Below, piece by piece: positions 1 to 8,953 of a DNA stretch of 64,000 nucleotides. Origin of the DNA: Haloarcula sebkhae (lineage in GTDB: Archaea > Halobacteriota > Halobacteria > Halobacteriales > Haloarculaceae); contig NZ_BMPD01000001.1 in assembly GCF_014647415.1 (NCBI RefSeq), positions 310,001 to 374,000 on the forward strand, written 5' to 3'. The notes beneath the pieces are model-generated. The model worked only from the letters and a program-made list of their open reading frames with translations, had not been told where the DNA came from and did no database searches. A program made the position numbers and the translations under genes. Every line of letters starts with the position of its first letter. The stretch's first letter is position 1.

Positions 1-66
1 ACTCGACGTTATCCGGACGAACAAGTAACGTCGTTTCGTTTTCTGTTTTCGCTGTCAAACTCGATG

Positions 67-1344
67 TCAGACGGCACCAGTTTCAACGTCACCGTCGACC
101 TGTGAGCCGCTGTCGTCGGTCAGGAACTTCCGTTCCCAGGCCCCGGCCGACTGGTCGATGTTATCGACGTATCGCAGCTTCCCGCTACTGTCACCGATGT
201 AGACGAGTTCGTCAGCGCCGTCGTCGTCAACGTCCGCTGCGGCGACAGCGGACTGTTTCGCACTCGGTGCAGTGCCGCTGACGACATCGCTGCTTTCGAT
301 TTTGGTGTCGCTACTGGCGTCGACCATATGGATGTCGTTGCCGCCATCGACGACCGCGACACTGGTCTGGCCGTCGCTGTCGAAATCACCCAGCGTACCG
401 GCCCCCATACCAGTGCTTGCACCGAGTGTCGGGCCGATCGGTGTCGGCGTTCCGCCCGGCGAGTCGTAGTACTGGAGCTGGGCGCTCGCGTCGGCGAAAA
501 TGAACTCGTCGTTGCTGTCTGCATCGATGTCACCGATACCGAGTATCGCCGTGCCGCCATCACCGGGGTCGGCGATACGCGTGGTCGACCCACCGGTAGT
601 GGCACAGTAGACATCGTCGTCATCGCCGGCAAAAAAGACGCCCGTACAGCCATCCCAGGTTCCGCTGGCGAGGCGGGTCTTGTCCGTGTCGATGCCAGCA
701 CCGGTGGGAATGCTTGTAGTGACAGTTTCGACGCTGCCGTCGGTCGCAACGAGCTTGATCGCGCCGCCGCTCGTGGCGTACGGAATCTCGATAGTGCCGT
801 CGCTGTCGATGTCCGTTGCCGGACCAAGCGCTGTCGGCTCGTTCGGCGTCGCAAGCGTCGTCATGTCTCCCGTGGTCCCGGCTATCTGTCTGACACCGCC
901 GGGAGCCCCAGTAAACACCGTGCCGACCGGGAGGGTGTCCGCGGTAGTCGTCGGACTAAATGTCGAGAGCACGTACGACGACGGCGCGCCGTCGTGCTCG
1001 GCCCAGATGACACGGACGGAGTCCGATTGGGCTTGCACGACTACCGACTTCCCAGCCGTGAACGCTATGCCAGCGAGTGCGTCGGGGTCAGCCACGCCGC
1101 GCAGCGTGACCCGGTCGCCATCGATGGTGTCGCCGGATTCGTGGACGAGGCGATACTCGCCCGGCGTGTCTGTCTGCTCTAGCGCGAGTGTGGCCTGTGG
1201 CGCGGGGTCCTGCGGCTCGGTAAGGCCGAAGACGAACCCGGCCGAGACAGCGGCCAGCAGAAGGACAATACCCACCAATAGCACCGTTCCGACGACCGGC
1301 GAGACGGCGCGCTCCGGCAGCGAGTGAGACACGACCCGACACAT
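67..1344 (-). CDS. Pilin-type N-terminus fused to FG-GAP/VCBS-like repeats (surface protein)
   Basis: The 425-residue protein starts with a short basic leader and then AVSPVVGTVLLVGIVLLLA, the archaeal type IV pilin N-terminal signature (Pilin_N, formerly DUF1628). That segment is normally cut by a prepilin peptidase and forms the pilus or membrane anchor. From about residue 165 onward there are repeated Ca-binding-like Asp motifs (DIDSDGTIE, DIDADSNDE, DFDSDGQTS, DVDDDGADE), typical of FG-GAP/VCBS integrin-like beta-propellers. It is therefore probably an exposed, membrane-held propeller that could act in adhesion (inference). A T-rich TATA-like stretch at 1367-1376 would give a near-leaderless mRNA. 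Ordinary haloarchaeal pilins are 120-200 residues, so this one is much longer. Confidence 0.8.
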   Translation of the reverse strand: MCRVVSHSLPERAVSPVVGTVLLVGIVLLLAAVSAGFVFGLTEPQDPAPQATLALEQTDTPGEYRLVHESGDTIDGDRVTLRGVADPDALAGIAFTAGKSVVVQAQSDSVRVIWAEHDGAPSSYVLSTFSPTTTADTLPVGTVFTGAPGGVRQIAGTTGDMTTLATPNEPTALGPATDIDSDGTIEIPYATSGGAIKLVATDGSVETVTTSIPTGAGIDTDKTRLASGTWDGCTGVFFAGDDDDVYCATTGGSTTRIADPGDGGTAILGIGDIDADSNDEFIFADASAQLQYYDSPGGTPTPIGPTLGASTGMGAGTLGDFDSDGQTSVAVVDGGNDIHMVDASSDTKIESSDVVSGTAPSAKQSAVAAADVDDDGADELVYIGDSSGKLRYVDNIDQSAGAWERKFLTDDSGSQVDGDVETGAV

Positions 1345-1364
1345 CCTGCTTTCCCTAGTAAACT

Positions 1365-1394
1365 CGGTAAAAAAGGCCTTTGCCCGATATCGGG
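1365..1394 (-). terminator. Palindrome plus T-run downstream of ncsA
   Basis: Reading the minus strand after the ncsA stop there is a perfect 12-bp palindrome CCCGATATCGGG (1383-1394), then AAAGGCC and six T residues (1374-1369). The T-run probably ends ncsA transcription. The same T-rich stretch sits about 27 nt upstream of the pilin-like gene and may also serve as its TATA element. Confidence 0.4.
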
Positions 1395-1407
1395 TGCTGT
1401 GTCCCGT

Positions 1408-2403
1408 TCAGACCGCTTCCAGCGCGTCCAGCAGATTGCACTTCCGACAGAGGTCCCGCGCCGTCGGTGCGCCGCAGTTCTCACACTCGCCGTAGTCGGT
1501 GTCGCCGTTCTCGCCGCCGTAGGTGTCAGCAGCTAACGCGGCGAGCTTCTCGTAGCCGGCCATAATCGAGTGGCGTGTGCCGGGGTGATTCTCTTCGAGA
1601 CCGAGCATAAGCTCCTGTATCTCACCACGGTAAGCCTCCTCGGCGTGGGGGCATTCGGTGATGTGTGCCGGGAGGTCCTGGAAGCGAGCGTACAGCGCGA
1701 CTTCCTTCTCTGGGATGTCACGGAGCGGCTTGGCCCGGGGAATGTGGTGGTCTTGCGCCTCGCGCGTCTGCTCGGTGGGCGCGTCGGCAGACGAGTCGAA
1801 CGGCCCCAGTGACGCCTCAAAATGCTTGGCGATCTGGGAGATGTCGCCTTCAAGGAAGTTCATCAGCGCCGTCTCGGCCTCGTCGTCGAGGTTGTGACCG
1901 GTCAGAAGCTTATCGGCGTCGAGTTCCTCGGCGTACTTCGAGAGGAGGTCACGGCGGAACACACCACAGTAGGCGCAGGCGGCCATCCCTTCCGGGTCGT
2001 CCTCGACGACATCGTCCATCTGGACGCCGAACTCCTCGGCGTAGGAGACGGTGACGTGTTCGATGCCGAGCTCGTCGGTCAGTTCCTCGCAGGCCTCTAA
2101 GCTCGCGTCGCGGTACCCCTCGATGCCCTCGTGGATAGAAAGGGCGACCAGTTCGATGCGGGGGTCCTCGGCGAACGTGTCGTAGAGAATCTGCGTGAGA
2201 ACGACGCTGTCTTTGCCGCCAGAAAGTCCGATGACCCACGTCTCGGGGTCCTCGACCGTGGCGTCGTCGGACACGAGGCCGTCCTCGCGGATGCGACGGC
2301 GAACCCGTTTCGTGACCGCTCGGCAGAGATGAGACTCACAGAGGTGAAGCCCGGAATAGGCCGCGTGTAACACCGCGTTCTCGCCGCATTTGTCGCACTC
2401 CAT
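1408..2403 (-). CDS. ncsA: tRNA 2-thiolation protein NcsA (Ctu1/TtuA family)
   Basis: The 331-residue product carries the PP-loop motif SGGKDS near residue 90, which adenylates the wobble uridine of tRNA before sulfur transfer. An N-terminal zinc ribbon (CDKCG, then CESHLC) and a C-terminal one (CENCG ... CRKC) frame the domain as in NcsA/Ctu1/TtuA. The internal CAYCG and TGHNLDDEAET motifs complete the family pattern. In haloarchaea this enzyme works with ubiquitin-like SAMP sulfur carriers, and one such protein lies at 39605-39877. The ATG at 2403 was chosen because MECDKCG begins the zinc ribbon; an in-frame ATG 24 nt upstream adds nothing conserved. Confidence 0.88.
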   Translation of the reverse strand: MECDKCGENAVLHAAYSGLHLCESHLCRAVTKRVRRRIREDGLVSDDATVEDPETWVIGLSGGKDSVVLTQILYDTFAEDPRIELVALSIHEGIEGYRDASLEACEELTDELGIEHVTVSYAEEFGVQMDDVVEDDPEGMAACAYCGVFRRDLLSKYAEELDADKLLTGHNLDDEAETALMNFLEGDISQIAKHFEASLGPFDSSADAPTEQTREAQDHHIPRAKPLRDIPEKEVALYARFQDLPAHITECPHAEEAYRGEIQELMLGLEENHPGTRHSIMAGYEKLAALAADTYGGENGDTDYGECENCGAPTARDLCRKCNLLDALEAV

Positions 2404-2491
2404 CGTAGCGAATAATCGTGGCCGCAATGGTGAGAGGGTTTCGTCTCGGGTCCGGCACGGCGGCTTACAGCGATTTCACTAGAGACGCCGT

Positions 2492-3190
2492 TCACAGCGC
2501 GTCAGGACCACGCTGTAACGCATCGAGGACCGTCTCGACGGTATGCTCGCGGCCGCTTGAGGAGAACAGTTCGTGGCCGCCGTCGTACAGTCGGATACGG
2601 TCGGCCGGCAAGCGCTCCCCGACGGCACGCGGGTCGACAATTGTGTCCGTCAGTGAGCAAAACGCCGCGGCGGTGTCCCGGGCCGGCGGTAGCGAACGCT
2701 GGGCCCGAAACACCGTCCGGAGGAAAGCGGGCGAAACCGACGACGGGGCGTCCGCAAGCTGCTGAGTCGTCGCCAGATCGCCGATAGCGTCGGCGTCCAG
2801 GGTATCGATAGGGATGAACGGTTTCGTCATCGGGAGCGATGCGATAGCGTCGAGTACCGGCCCCGGAACCGGAAAGTCACTGTCCCACCAGGGGCTCAAG
2901 TACACTCGATTGCCGATACCGTCGGCGTCGAGATGTGCCGCTGTCAGCCCGCCCGCGCTGTGTCCGAGCAGGTCGAACCTGCCGATGTCGGCGGCGTACT
3001 CCTGAACCGGACCGACCCACTCCCGCTGATAGTCGGTGATGTGTGTCGGCAGTTCGACGGCGTGAACGCGGTACGCCGTGGCAAGCTGGTCGATGAGCCA
3101 CTGGACGTTCCGGTGTCGACACCGGTTCCCCCAGCCGAGGACGAACAGACAGTCTTGTGCAGCCCCCTCGTCGTACACGCGGATCTGCAT
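2492..3190 (-). CDS. Alpha/beta hydrolase
   Basis: This 232-residue protein has the nucleophile elbow GHSAGG, a later Asp (DTIVDPRAVGE) and a His near the C-terminus (YDGGHELF), in the order of an alpha/beta-hydrolase catalytic triad. No signal peptide is seen, so it should be cytoplasmic; the substrate cannot be inferred. The start at MQIRVYDEG (3190) is preferred. A longer frame reaching 3301 would overlap the end of the upstream gene, and its extra 37 residues look unlike the family. It lies in the same direction as the DUF2332 gene upstream, with an 89-nt gap. Confidence 0.75.
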   Translation of the reverse strand: MQIRVYDEGAAQDCLFVLGWGNRCRHRNVQWLIDQLATAYRVHAVELPTHITDYQREWVGPVQEYAADIGRFDLLGHSAGGLTAAHLDADGIGNRVYLSPWWDSDFPVPGPVLDAIASLPMTKPFIPIDTLDADAIGDLATTQQLADAPSSVSPAFLRTVFRAQRSLPPARDTAAAFCSLTDTIVDPRAVGERLPADRIRLYDGGHELFSSSGREHTVETVLDALQRGPDAL

Positions 3191-3279
3191 ACCCGACGTT
3201 CCTGCGGCCGGGACATAAGCCCGGGTGAACGCCCGACAGCCGCCCGTCGCGTTGTCGACGTGGATGCCCGTGCGTGCGC

Positions 3280-4305
3280 TCAGGGCTGCCACGACAGCCA
3301 CGCGCCGTGTGGCTCGTAGTCGACGAGGTGGGTGGTCTCGATGCCATCGTCGGTCTGGCGTTTCCAGTCCAGTCCCACTGACTCGCCGCCCGACAGGTCC
3401 CGCCGACCGGTGAGCCAGTGCAGCGGCCGGTCGGCCATCAGGTCTTCGAGTAGCGTCGTCAGAACCTCGCTCAGTTCCTCCGGGACCTGATACAGCACGA
3501 GCGTGTTAACGACACAGACCGGGACGTCGGACGGAATCTCGTCGAGTACCGCCGGCAGGTCATCGAGCATATCGCCCTCGATAAGCGCAGGTGGGTCGTC
3601 CCGTGCGACCGTCAGCGCACCGTCTAGAACGGCGCGCCGCGCCTCGTGTTCGGGCCAGACGAGTGCGCGGAGCCAGTCCCTGTCGACCTCGTCGGTCACG
3701 TCGAGCGGATTGCGGTCGAGCCCGACCCGGGAGCGGATCTCGGGCGGGGTCTCCGGGAGCGGCGGATCGCCATGTCGGACGCTGCTCTCGATGGTAATCG
3801 GTGAATCACTGTTACCCACTACACGACTATCGTAGTCGTAGCGGTAGCGGTCGAACAGCAGGTTCAGGCCGGCGCTCGGCCCGAGCTCCACCAGCGCGAG
3901 CGGCCCGTCGGCAGCGCGGGCTACCTGTGCGATAGCCGGGTAGAGGACCGCACTGCGCCGCACTGCGTTCGTCTGCGTGCGCCGGGTCCGCAGGAGCGGC
4001 CGGATGTCGTCGGCATGGTCGAGACAGAACTCGCGGAAGGCTTGAAAACACTCGTCGTCGGGGTCGCGTGCCGGCTGGGTGATGCTCGGGTAGTACTCGG
4101 CCAGCCGATGATCCGAGTTCCGGGCAAGCAGATAGTGGACCGCGGCAAGCAGGAGGTGTGGAGCCTGGCGACCTTCGGGAACGGTCGCTGCGATGTCGAG
4201 GATATCGCTGTCCTCAGCCGCCTCACGGCAGAGATGGGCGTACAGCGGCGAGGAGTCGTCGGCCCATTCAGCCAAGTCCTGAAACTGTGCCTGAAGCGCT
4301 GACAT
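3280..4305 (-). CDS. DUF2332 family protein
   Basis: The 341-residue protein matches DUF2332 (PF10094) in layout: an N-terminal helical part with PLYAHLCREAAED, then ELGPSAGLNLLFDRYRYDY in the middle, and a C-terminal part including VVNTLVLYQVPEE. The function of the family is unknown. The central segment resembles a methyltransferase-like nucleotide-binding loop, but I see no complete SAM motif. It is divergent from the gene at 4388 with an 82-bp shared promoter gap, and may be co-transcribed with the hydrolase downstream. Confidence 0.75.
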   Translation of the reverse strand: MSALQAQFQDLAEWADDSSPLYAHLCREAAEDSDILDIAATVPEGRQAPHLLLAAVHYLLARNSDHRLAEYYPSITQPARDPDDECFQAFREFCLDHADDIRPLLRTRRTQTNAVRRSAVLYPAIAQVARAADGPLALVELGPSAGLNLLFDRYRYDYDSRVVGNSDSPITIESSVRHGDPPLPETPPEIRSRVGLDRNPLDVTDEVDRDWLRALVWPEHEARRAVLDGALTVARDDPPALIEGDMLDDLPAVLDEIPSDVPVCVVNTLVLYQVPEELSEVLTTLLEDLMADRPLHWLTGRRDLSGGESVGLDWKRQTDDGIETTHLVDYEPHGAWLSWQP

Positions 4306-4387
4306 ATCGTCGTGGAGACAGCACAGTGGTATCAGTGTTCGGCTCCGGAGAGTCAGCGTTTAGGCCGCGCACGTAGTAGGGCAGGCA

Positions 4388-5038
4388 ATGAGTCTGGACC
4401 GTCCGGAGGCAGTCGAGCGGGTCGAAGAAATCGTCGCCACGGTCGAGGACGAGACGATGCCGGTCCCGGTCCGGGAGGCGTGGGTGTACGGCGACGTGGC
4501 GCTCGGGCTGGACCCGGTCGAGCGGCTGGACGTGTACGTCACCAAGGACATTCTGTTCAAGGACGCGCCGGAGCGTGCCGAAGAGTTCCAGCGCAGCCAC
4601 GGTGTCGACGGCGTCGGCAAGACCGTCCGGGCCGCGTGGGCCGACGAGCACCCCGAGTACATCCGCGCGAACGCCAACGGACACGCTGCCCCCGAGAAGT
4701 GTCTCGCCGCTCACCTCCTGAACGACGACGAACCGGTCCATCTGGAGGTGTGTAACGCCTCCTTCGAGGACAACGTTACCCAGCGGCTCAAGGGTGCAAA
4801 GATGCGAAACGACTACGAGCAGATTCTGGACCCCCGCGGAGCCTGTCTGTGGCTCGACGGCGAACGGTCGCCCGACGCGTTCCAGAAGCTCCGTGACAAC
4901 GAGTTCGTCTTCCCGACGCTGACCCAGTCGCTGTCGATGCTCGGGATGGATGAGACGGAGGCCGGCGACGCCGCCGACGCGGTCAAAGAGTACCGGGCAC
5001 AGCAGGAGGGGGCGACAGTTCGGGGCGACGTGGTGTAG
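4388..5038 (+). CDS. Conserved haloarchaeal protein (probably DUF7095)
   Basis: A 216-residue acidic soluble protein with no signal peptide or membrane segment. The opening VPVREAWVYGDVALGLDPVERLDVYVTKD has the look of a nucleotidyltransferase-like or regulatory fold, and NDDEPVHLEVCNASFEDN follows. I recall the sequence style from a protein found in nearly all haloarchaea (DUF7095), but the function is not established. It is a single transcription unit, with its upstream region shared with the divergent DUF2332 gene. Confidence 0.7.
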   Translation: MSLDRPEAVERVEEIVATVEDETMPVPVREAWVYGDVALGLDPVERLDVYVTKDILFKDAPERAEEFQRSHGVDGVGKTVRAAWADEHPEYIRANANGHAAPEKCLAAHLLNDDEPVHLEVCNASFEDNVTQRLKGAKMRNDYEQILDPRGACLWLDGERSPDAFQKLRDNEFVFPTLTQSLSMLGMDETEAGDAADAVKEYRAQQEGATVRGDVV

Positions 5039-5069
5039 GCAGTTACCGAACTGACTTTGACAAGCTGAC

Positions 5070-5228
5070 TTACTGTAGCCAGAGCGCGTCGACCGTCGAG
5101 AACCGGTGTCCGCAGGCGGGACATTCGACGAGCCGCGAGCCGCGCTCGCCGTCGTCGACGGCAGCGAACCGACGGCTCCAAGTCACGTGGCGGCACTCCG
5201 GACAGCGACGGACGAGCGGTGGTATCAT
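5070..5228 (-). CDS. Small CPxC-type zinc-ribbon protein, 52 aa
   Basis: Translating the minus strand from ATG 5228 gives a 52-residue ORF with two CxxC knuckles, CPEC near residue 9 and CPAC near residue 38, separated by HVTWSRRFAAVDDGE and ending ...FSTVDALWLQ. Haloarchaea encode many such two-knuckle micro-zinc proteins. The role is unknown, but a regulatory or RNA-binding role is common for such ribbons. Codon use is GC-rich in the third position like the neighbours, which supports real coding. It is convergent with the gene ending at 5038. Confidence 0.6.
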   Translation of the reverse strand: MIPPLVRRCPECRHVTWSRRFAAVDDGERGSRLVECPACGHRFSTVDALWLQ

Positions 5229-5397
5229 GGGAAGACGCGAATCGGCACGTTCGTTCGTAGCCGCTTGCCCCGCAAGGGTCTATCGGCGGGCGACATCGTT
5301 CCAGGCGGGGCATCGGGCGTGAACACAGCCCATGACAACTACAACGCGGTTTTGAGCGTACAGAAGGGATACATCCGCTCCGGTTGGAGCGCCTCGT

Positions 5398-6201
5398 ATG
5401 GACCGAACGAGACGCGAGACACTGGGGCTGGTCGGCGGCCTCGCGGCGACCGTCCTCGGCGGCTGTTTAGCTCCTGAGGCTGGCGACGACGGCTCGGGCG
5501 GAAGCGACGGCGGCGCGACGACGCCGACACACCCGACGCCGCGAAACGGCACCGACCGGGGCACACCGACCGACACCGAGGGCGGAACGCCGACCCGGAC
5601 GGCGAACGGACTCCCCGACGGTGTCGAGCGGGTCGACGCGCCGCCGCACGACATCGAGGAGCCCACATGTTCGGGAGAGAAGGAGAACGAGGACTACGAC
5701 CCGCTGTACCTCTGTGCCAACATGCCGGCCGAGCCGTCGCTGGCGTTCGACCAGCGGCCGACGCGGGGAACGGTATTTCGCGACGAGGGGCTACAGTTCT
5801 CGCCCGCCGACGACAGCGGCGGAAACGGCGATCAGCTCTACGCGACGCTGCTGACCGGGCCCGACGATGTCGACCGACTCGACGACGACGGGGACGAGAT
5901 TCACGCGTTCGTCTCCGAGACGGACTTCGAGCGCCGGGCCGTCTTCGTCGTCCAGACCGGCTGGGGATCGGGGTCGATACTGCCCCATCTGAAACGCATC
6001 GAGGCGACCGACACCGGAATCCACGCCTTCGGCTGTCACACCCGGCCCTGCGTCTACACCGCCGACTACACCGCCCGCACGACGGTGGCACGGTTCGAGC
6101 GACCGGACGCGCTCAACAGCGGCGTCGTCAGCCTGACCGTCGACCCGTCGACGCGGTACAACGTGGCGACGGGCGAGGGCGTGGTAACAATCGACCGGTA
6201 G
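5398..6201 (+). CDS. Tat-exported lipoprotein of unknown function
   Basis: The 267-residue protein starts with a twin-arginine signal (RTRRETLGLVGG) and a lipobox with Cys at about residue 23 (VLGGC). A Gly/Asp/Thr-rich linker (residues about 25-75) follows, typical of haloarchaeal surface lipoproteins. The mature domain has four or more Cys residues (PTCSG, YLCAN, FGCHTRPCVY), so disulfides are likely. I do not recognise the domain. It is followed closely by two membrane genes in the same direction (16 nt to 6218), which may form a unit with it. Confidence 0.7.
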   Translation: MDRTRRETLGLVGGLAATVLGGCLAPEAGDDGSGGSDGGATTPTHPTPRNGTDRGTPTDTEGGTPTRTANGLPDGVERVDAPPHDIEEPTCSGEKENEDYDPLYLCANMPAEPSLAFDQRPTRGTVFRDEGLQFSPADDSGGNGDQLYATLLTGPDDVDRLDDDGDEIHAFVSETDFERRAVFVVQTGWGSGSILPHLKRIEATDTGIHAFGCHTRPCVYTADYTARTTVARFERPDALNSGVVSLTVDPSTRYNVATGEGVVTIDR

Positions 6202-6244
6202 GACACCCCGCCGTTCTATGAGACCGCGCCGAGTACCGCCGACC

Positions 6245-6685
6245 ATGGGAGCCCTGACATCCCTCGCCATACGAACCCTCCACGTCCTCGCGATGGCGGC
6301 CCTCGTCGGCGGCACGACCGTGCTCTGGTACAGCTATCGGAGCGGCGCTATCGCGACACTCGCGCCCGCACGACAGTTTGAATGGCTATTCTGGGGAGAG
6401 GTCGGTGTACTGGTGTTCACCGGCGTCGGAAACCTCGGTGCGCTCGGACCGCCAGGTCCTGGAACCGGCTGGGGACGAACCCTGTTGGTAAAACTCGCAG
6501 TCGTCGTTGGCTTCCTCGGGGGATCGGTCGTCCGCACGCTGCTCCTCGTTCGAGCCAGTGACCGCGAGAACACGTTCGACGACCTCTCTCCTGCCCTTCG
6601 ACGAACGCTCTCGCGGGTCTACGGCGCGACGGCGGCTGTCATGCTGGGCATCGTCGTCCTCGCGGAGGTCCTCGCACATGGCTGA
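6245..6685 (+). CDS. Four-helix membrane protein, CopD-like
   Basis: A 146-residue protein with four hydrophobic segments: LHVLAMAALVGGTTVLWYS, the WLFWGEVGVLVFTGVGNLGA region, LVKLAVVVGFLGGSVVRTLLL and a final AAVMLGIVVLAEVLA. This size and helix pattern resembles CopD-like copper-resistance or cytochrome-like domains, but no clear metal ligands are conserved beyond a His in helix 1. ATG 6245 is preferred over 6218 because it begins just before helix 1. Its last 8 nt overlap the next gene, so translation is probably coupled. Confidence 0.6.
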   Translation: MGALTSLAIRTLHVLAMAALVGGTTVLWYSYRSGAIATLAPARQFEWLFWGEVGVLVFTGVGNLGALGPPGPGTGWGRTLLVKLAVVVGFLGGSVVRTLLLVRASDRENTFDDLSPALRRTLSRVYGATAAVMLGIVVLAEVLAHG

Positions 6686-7262
6686 GGACCAGCGTGCGGG
6701 GGAACACATGGCGGAAGGAGCAAGTGCGACTGAGCCAGCGCGCGACGCCACACAGATCTCCACGCAACCGGTGTCACTCGTGACGTGGACGCTCGCCACG
6801 TTCGACACTGCCCTGTTTGTCCTGCTCGGCGTCCTCGCCGCCCACGCGAGCGGCGGCCTCGCCGACCTGCTCGCCGGGCTGAACACACTCGTCGGCGTCG
6901 CCGTCTTCTGCTATCTCTGGGCGCTGTTCGTTCTGGCGGTCCGATGGATTCACCGCCGGGTGTCGCTCGACTCGGCCGGAGTTGGCACGCTCGCACTCCA
7001 CGGTGCCGCTGCCGGGAGTGTCGCGGGCGTCGTGTTCCTGCTGGGACTGTTCGTGGTGGCGCTCGTTCCGACGCTCCAGAGCGGTGGGGTTCGCCTTCAG
7101 GCGGTGCTGTTGGTCCTGCTCATCGGAGCCGGTGTGGCCGCTGTCGTCGGTGGGGTTGTCGGTCTGCTCGCCAGCCTGCTGGACATCGCAGTCTACGGAC
7201 TGGCGGGCCATCTGCTCCCCGAAGCCGGAAGCGAGTGGGTCACGGAACCTCGCCGACGGTAA
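6678..7262 (+). CDS. Polytopic membrane protein
   Basis: The 194-residue protein has an N-terminal acidic tail of about 30 residues and then four to five membrane helices (TALFVLLGVLAAHASGG, VGVAVFCYLWALFVLAVRW, AAGSVAGVVFLLGLFVVALV, AVLLVLLIGAGVAAVVGGV). The ATG at 6678 lies inside the end of the preceding membrane gene, so both are probably made together. There is no recognisable family. Its stop lies 23 nt inside the convergent methyltransferase gene. Confidence 0.6.
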   Translation: MAEDQRAGEHMAEGASATEPARDATQISTQPVSLVTWTLATFDTALFVLLGVLAAHASGGLADLLAGLNTLVGVAVFCYLWALFVLAVRWIHRRVSLDSAGVGTLALHGAAAGSVAGVVFLLGLFVVALVPTLQSGGVRLQAVLLVLLIGAGVAAVVGGVVGLLASLLDIAVYGLAGHLLPEAGSEWVTEPRRR

Positions 7263-8031
7263 CAAAGAACGGCACCGTCTCGCGGCGCTCGTAGGCCTCG
7301 TCTTGCATCTGCTCGATCACGTCACGGCCCATCGACCGCCAGCGCTCCCGGAGCGCGTCGTACTCGGCAGGCGTCGTCTCGCCGTTGAGAATCGTCTCGC
7401 GGTCGTGAGCCAGTCCCGTTCCCGTTGCTTTCCGCCGGGCCGCCTGTATCGCCACGTCGTCGTAGGGCGGCTCGATGCGCTGCTCTTGGTCGTACTGCGT
7501 CGTCGAGACGACGGCTAGCTCCGCGTCGCGGAACACGTCGGCGGCGTCGCTCCCGAGAGTCACGTCCGTCCGCACACCATCGAGAAAGAGCCGGCGAGCG
7601 CGGCGGGCCAGCACAGGTTCGTCGTCGACGGTCGATTCGACGGTGACGGCGGCGTTGTTCGGCTCGATGGCGGCCACCCGGTCGGTGGCGACGCGGGCGA
7701 ACTCCCGAACCGCGACCTCGGGGGCAGGGAGGTTGATGAGCAGCGCCTGGCACACCACCAGGTCGAAGCTGTCGTCGGCAAAGGGGAGCCGCGTCGCGTC
7801 CCCGCAGACAGTCGGGTCGCCGACGGCGGCCAGCAGGTCCGTATCGGCGTCGAGGCCGATGACCGTTCCGTCGGTCTCCTCCCGGAGGACGCGGGTCAGT
7901 TCACCGGTCCCACAGCCCACGTCGAGGACGCGCTCGCACTCGCCCAACTGCAAGCCCGAGAGCGCCTCGCGGGAGTCGGCCCACATCCCCCGGCGGGTGG
8001 TTTCGAGGTAGTCGGCGGAGAACCTGCGCAC
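7240..8031 (-). CDS. Class I SAM-dependent methyltransferase
   Basis: The 263-residue protein has motif I VLDVGCGTGE at about residue 36, then the acidic post-I strand (GLDADTDLL), DSFDLVVCQALL (motif post-II) and AAIEPNNAAV. This is a Methyltransf_11/25 type fold that uses S-adenosylmethionine. The substrate is unknown. The start codon is GTG at 8031; an internal ATG occurs at residue 16 but would remove part of the cap helix. It lies downstream of the endonuclease IV gene on the same strand, 48 nt away. Confidence 0.78.
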   Translation of the reverse strand: MRRFSADYLETTRRGMWADSREALSGLQLGECERVLDVGCGTGELTRVLREETDGTVIGLDADTDLLAAVGDPTVCGDATRLPFADDSFDLVVCQALLINLPAPEVAVREFARVATDRVAAIEPNNAAVTVESTVDDEPVLARRARRLFLDGVRTDVTLGSDAADVFRDAELAVVSTTQYDQEQRIEPPYDDVAIQAARRKATGTGLAHDRETILNGETTPAEYDALRERWRSMGRDVIEQMQDEAYERRETVPFFVTVGEVP

Positions 8032-8079
8032 AGTTCCTCACAGTTGAGTCGCCCCCAAAAGTACCGCGGTCGAAGGGCC

Positions 8080-8913
8080 CTATTCGCTGCGGAGTTCCTT
8101 GACGCGCTCGATGTTCCAGGCGAAGCTCTTGCCGTCCTCGGTCGGCGTCTCAAGCACCAGCGGTACGTCGCGGATGGCGTCGTGGTTGACGAACGCGCGC
8201 ATCCCGTCCTCGCCGATGTGGCCCTCACCGATGTGGGCGTGTTCGTCCTTGTTCGTCCCGCACTCGTGTTTCGAGTCGTTGAGGTGAACACAGGCGAGGT
8301 CCTCGCCGCCGACGACTTCGTCGAACTCCGCGAGCGTCTCGTCGACGGCTTCGGGCGTCGAGAGGTCGTAGCCTGCGGCGAACATGTGGGCCGTGTCGAG
8401 ACAGAACTCGATGTCCTGGTCCGTGCGTTCGCGGACCGTTGCCAGGTGCTCGAACTGGCCGCCGAGTTTCGTCCCGCTGCCCGCGTCGGACTCGACCAGC
8501 ACGGTAACACCCTCGGGGATGTCGAGATCGTCCAGCACGCTCGCGGCGTTGTCCAGCCCGCCGTCAACGCCCGCGCCAGTGTGGGCGCCGAGGTGGACGT
8601 TGACGTACTCGATGCCCAGCTTCGCGGCGGCGTCGACCTCCTTCTGCATGGAGTCCAGTGACTTCTCGCGGAGATCGTCTTTCGGTGTACAGAGGTTGAC
8701 CAGATACGACGAGTGGATGACCCACGGGCCGACGCCGTGGTCGGCTGTGAGGTCGCGGAACTGCTCGGCCTCGTCGTCGTCGATGTTCGGGTCCTGCCAG
8801 ACCTGCGGCGAGTGCGAGAAGATCTGCCCGCAGTTGCCGCTGTACTCGACCTGCTCTTCGACGGCGTTGTAGACGCCGCCGGCGATGGAGGTGTGTGCCC
8901 CGACTCGTACCAT
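8080..8913 (-). CDS. nfo: Endonuclease IV (apurinic/apyrimidinic endonuclease)
   Basis: The 277-residue TIM-barrel protein carries the AP endonuclease 2 signatures: the opening [53 protein letters not shown] and [10 protein letters not shown]. These supply the His/Asp/Glu ligands for the three-zinc site. It nicks DNA 5' to abasic sites in base excision repair. The ATG at 8913 gives MVRVGAHTS; a GTG 6 nt upstream is possible. The length fits the family (about 280). Confidence 0.93.
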   Translation of the reverse strand: MVRVGAHTSIAGGVYNAVEEQVEYSGNCGQIFSHSPQVWQDPNIDDDEAEQFRDLTADHGVGPWVIHSSYLVNLCTPKDDLREKSLDSMQKEVDAAAKLGIEYVNVHLGAHTGAGVDGGLDNAASVLDDLDIPEGVTVLVESDAGSGTKLGGQFEHLATVRERTDQDIEFCLDTAHMFAAGYDLSTPEAVDETLAEFDEVVGGEDLACVHLNDSKHECGTNKDEHAHIGEGHIGEDGMRAFVNHDAIRDVPLVLETPTEDGKSFAWNIERVKELRSE

Positions 8914-8953
8914 GCACACCGGTCGGTGATGGCCGACAAAAGAGGTTCCGGAG

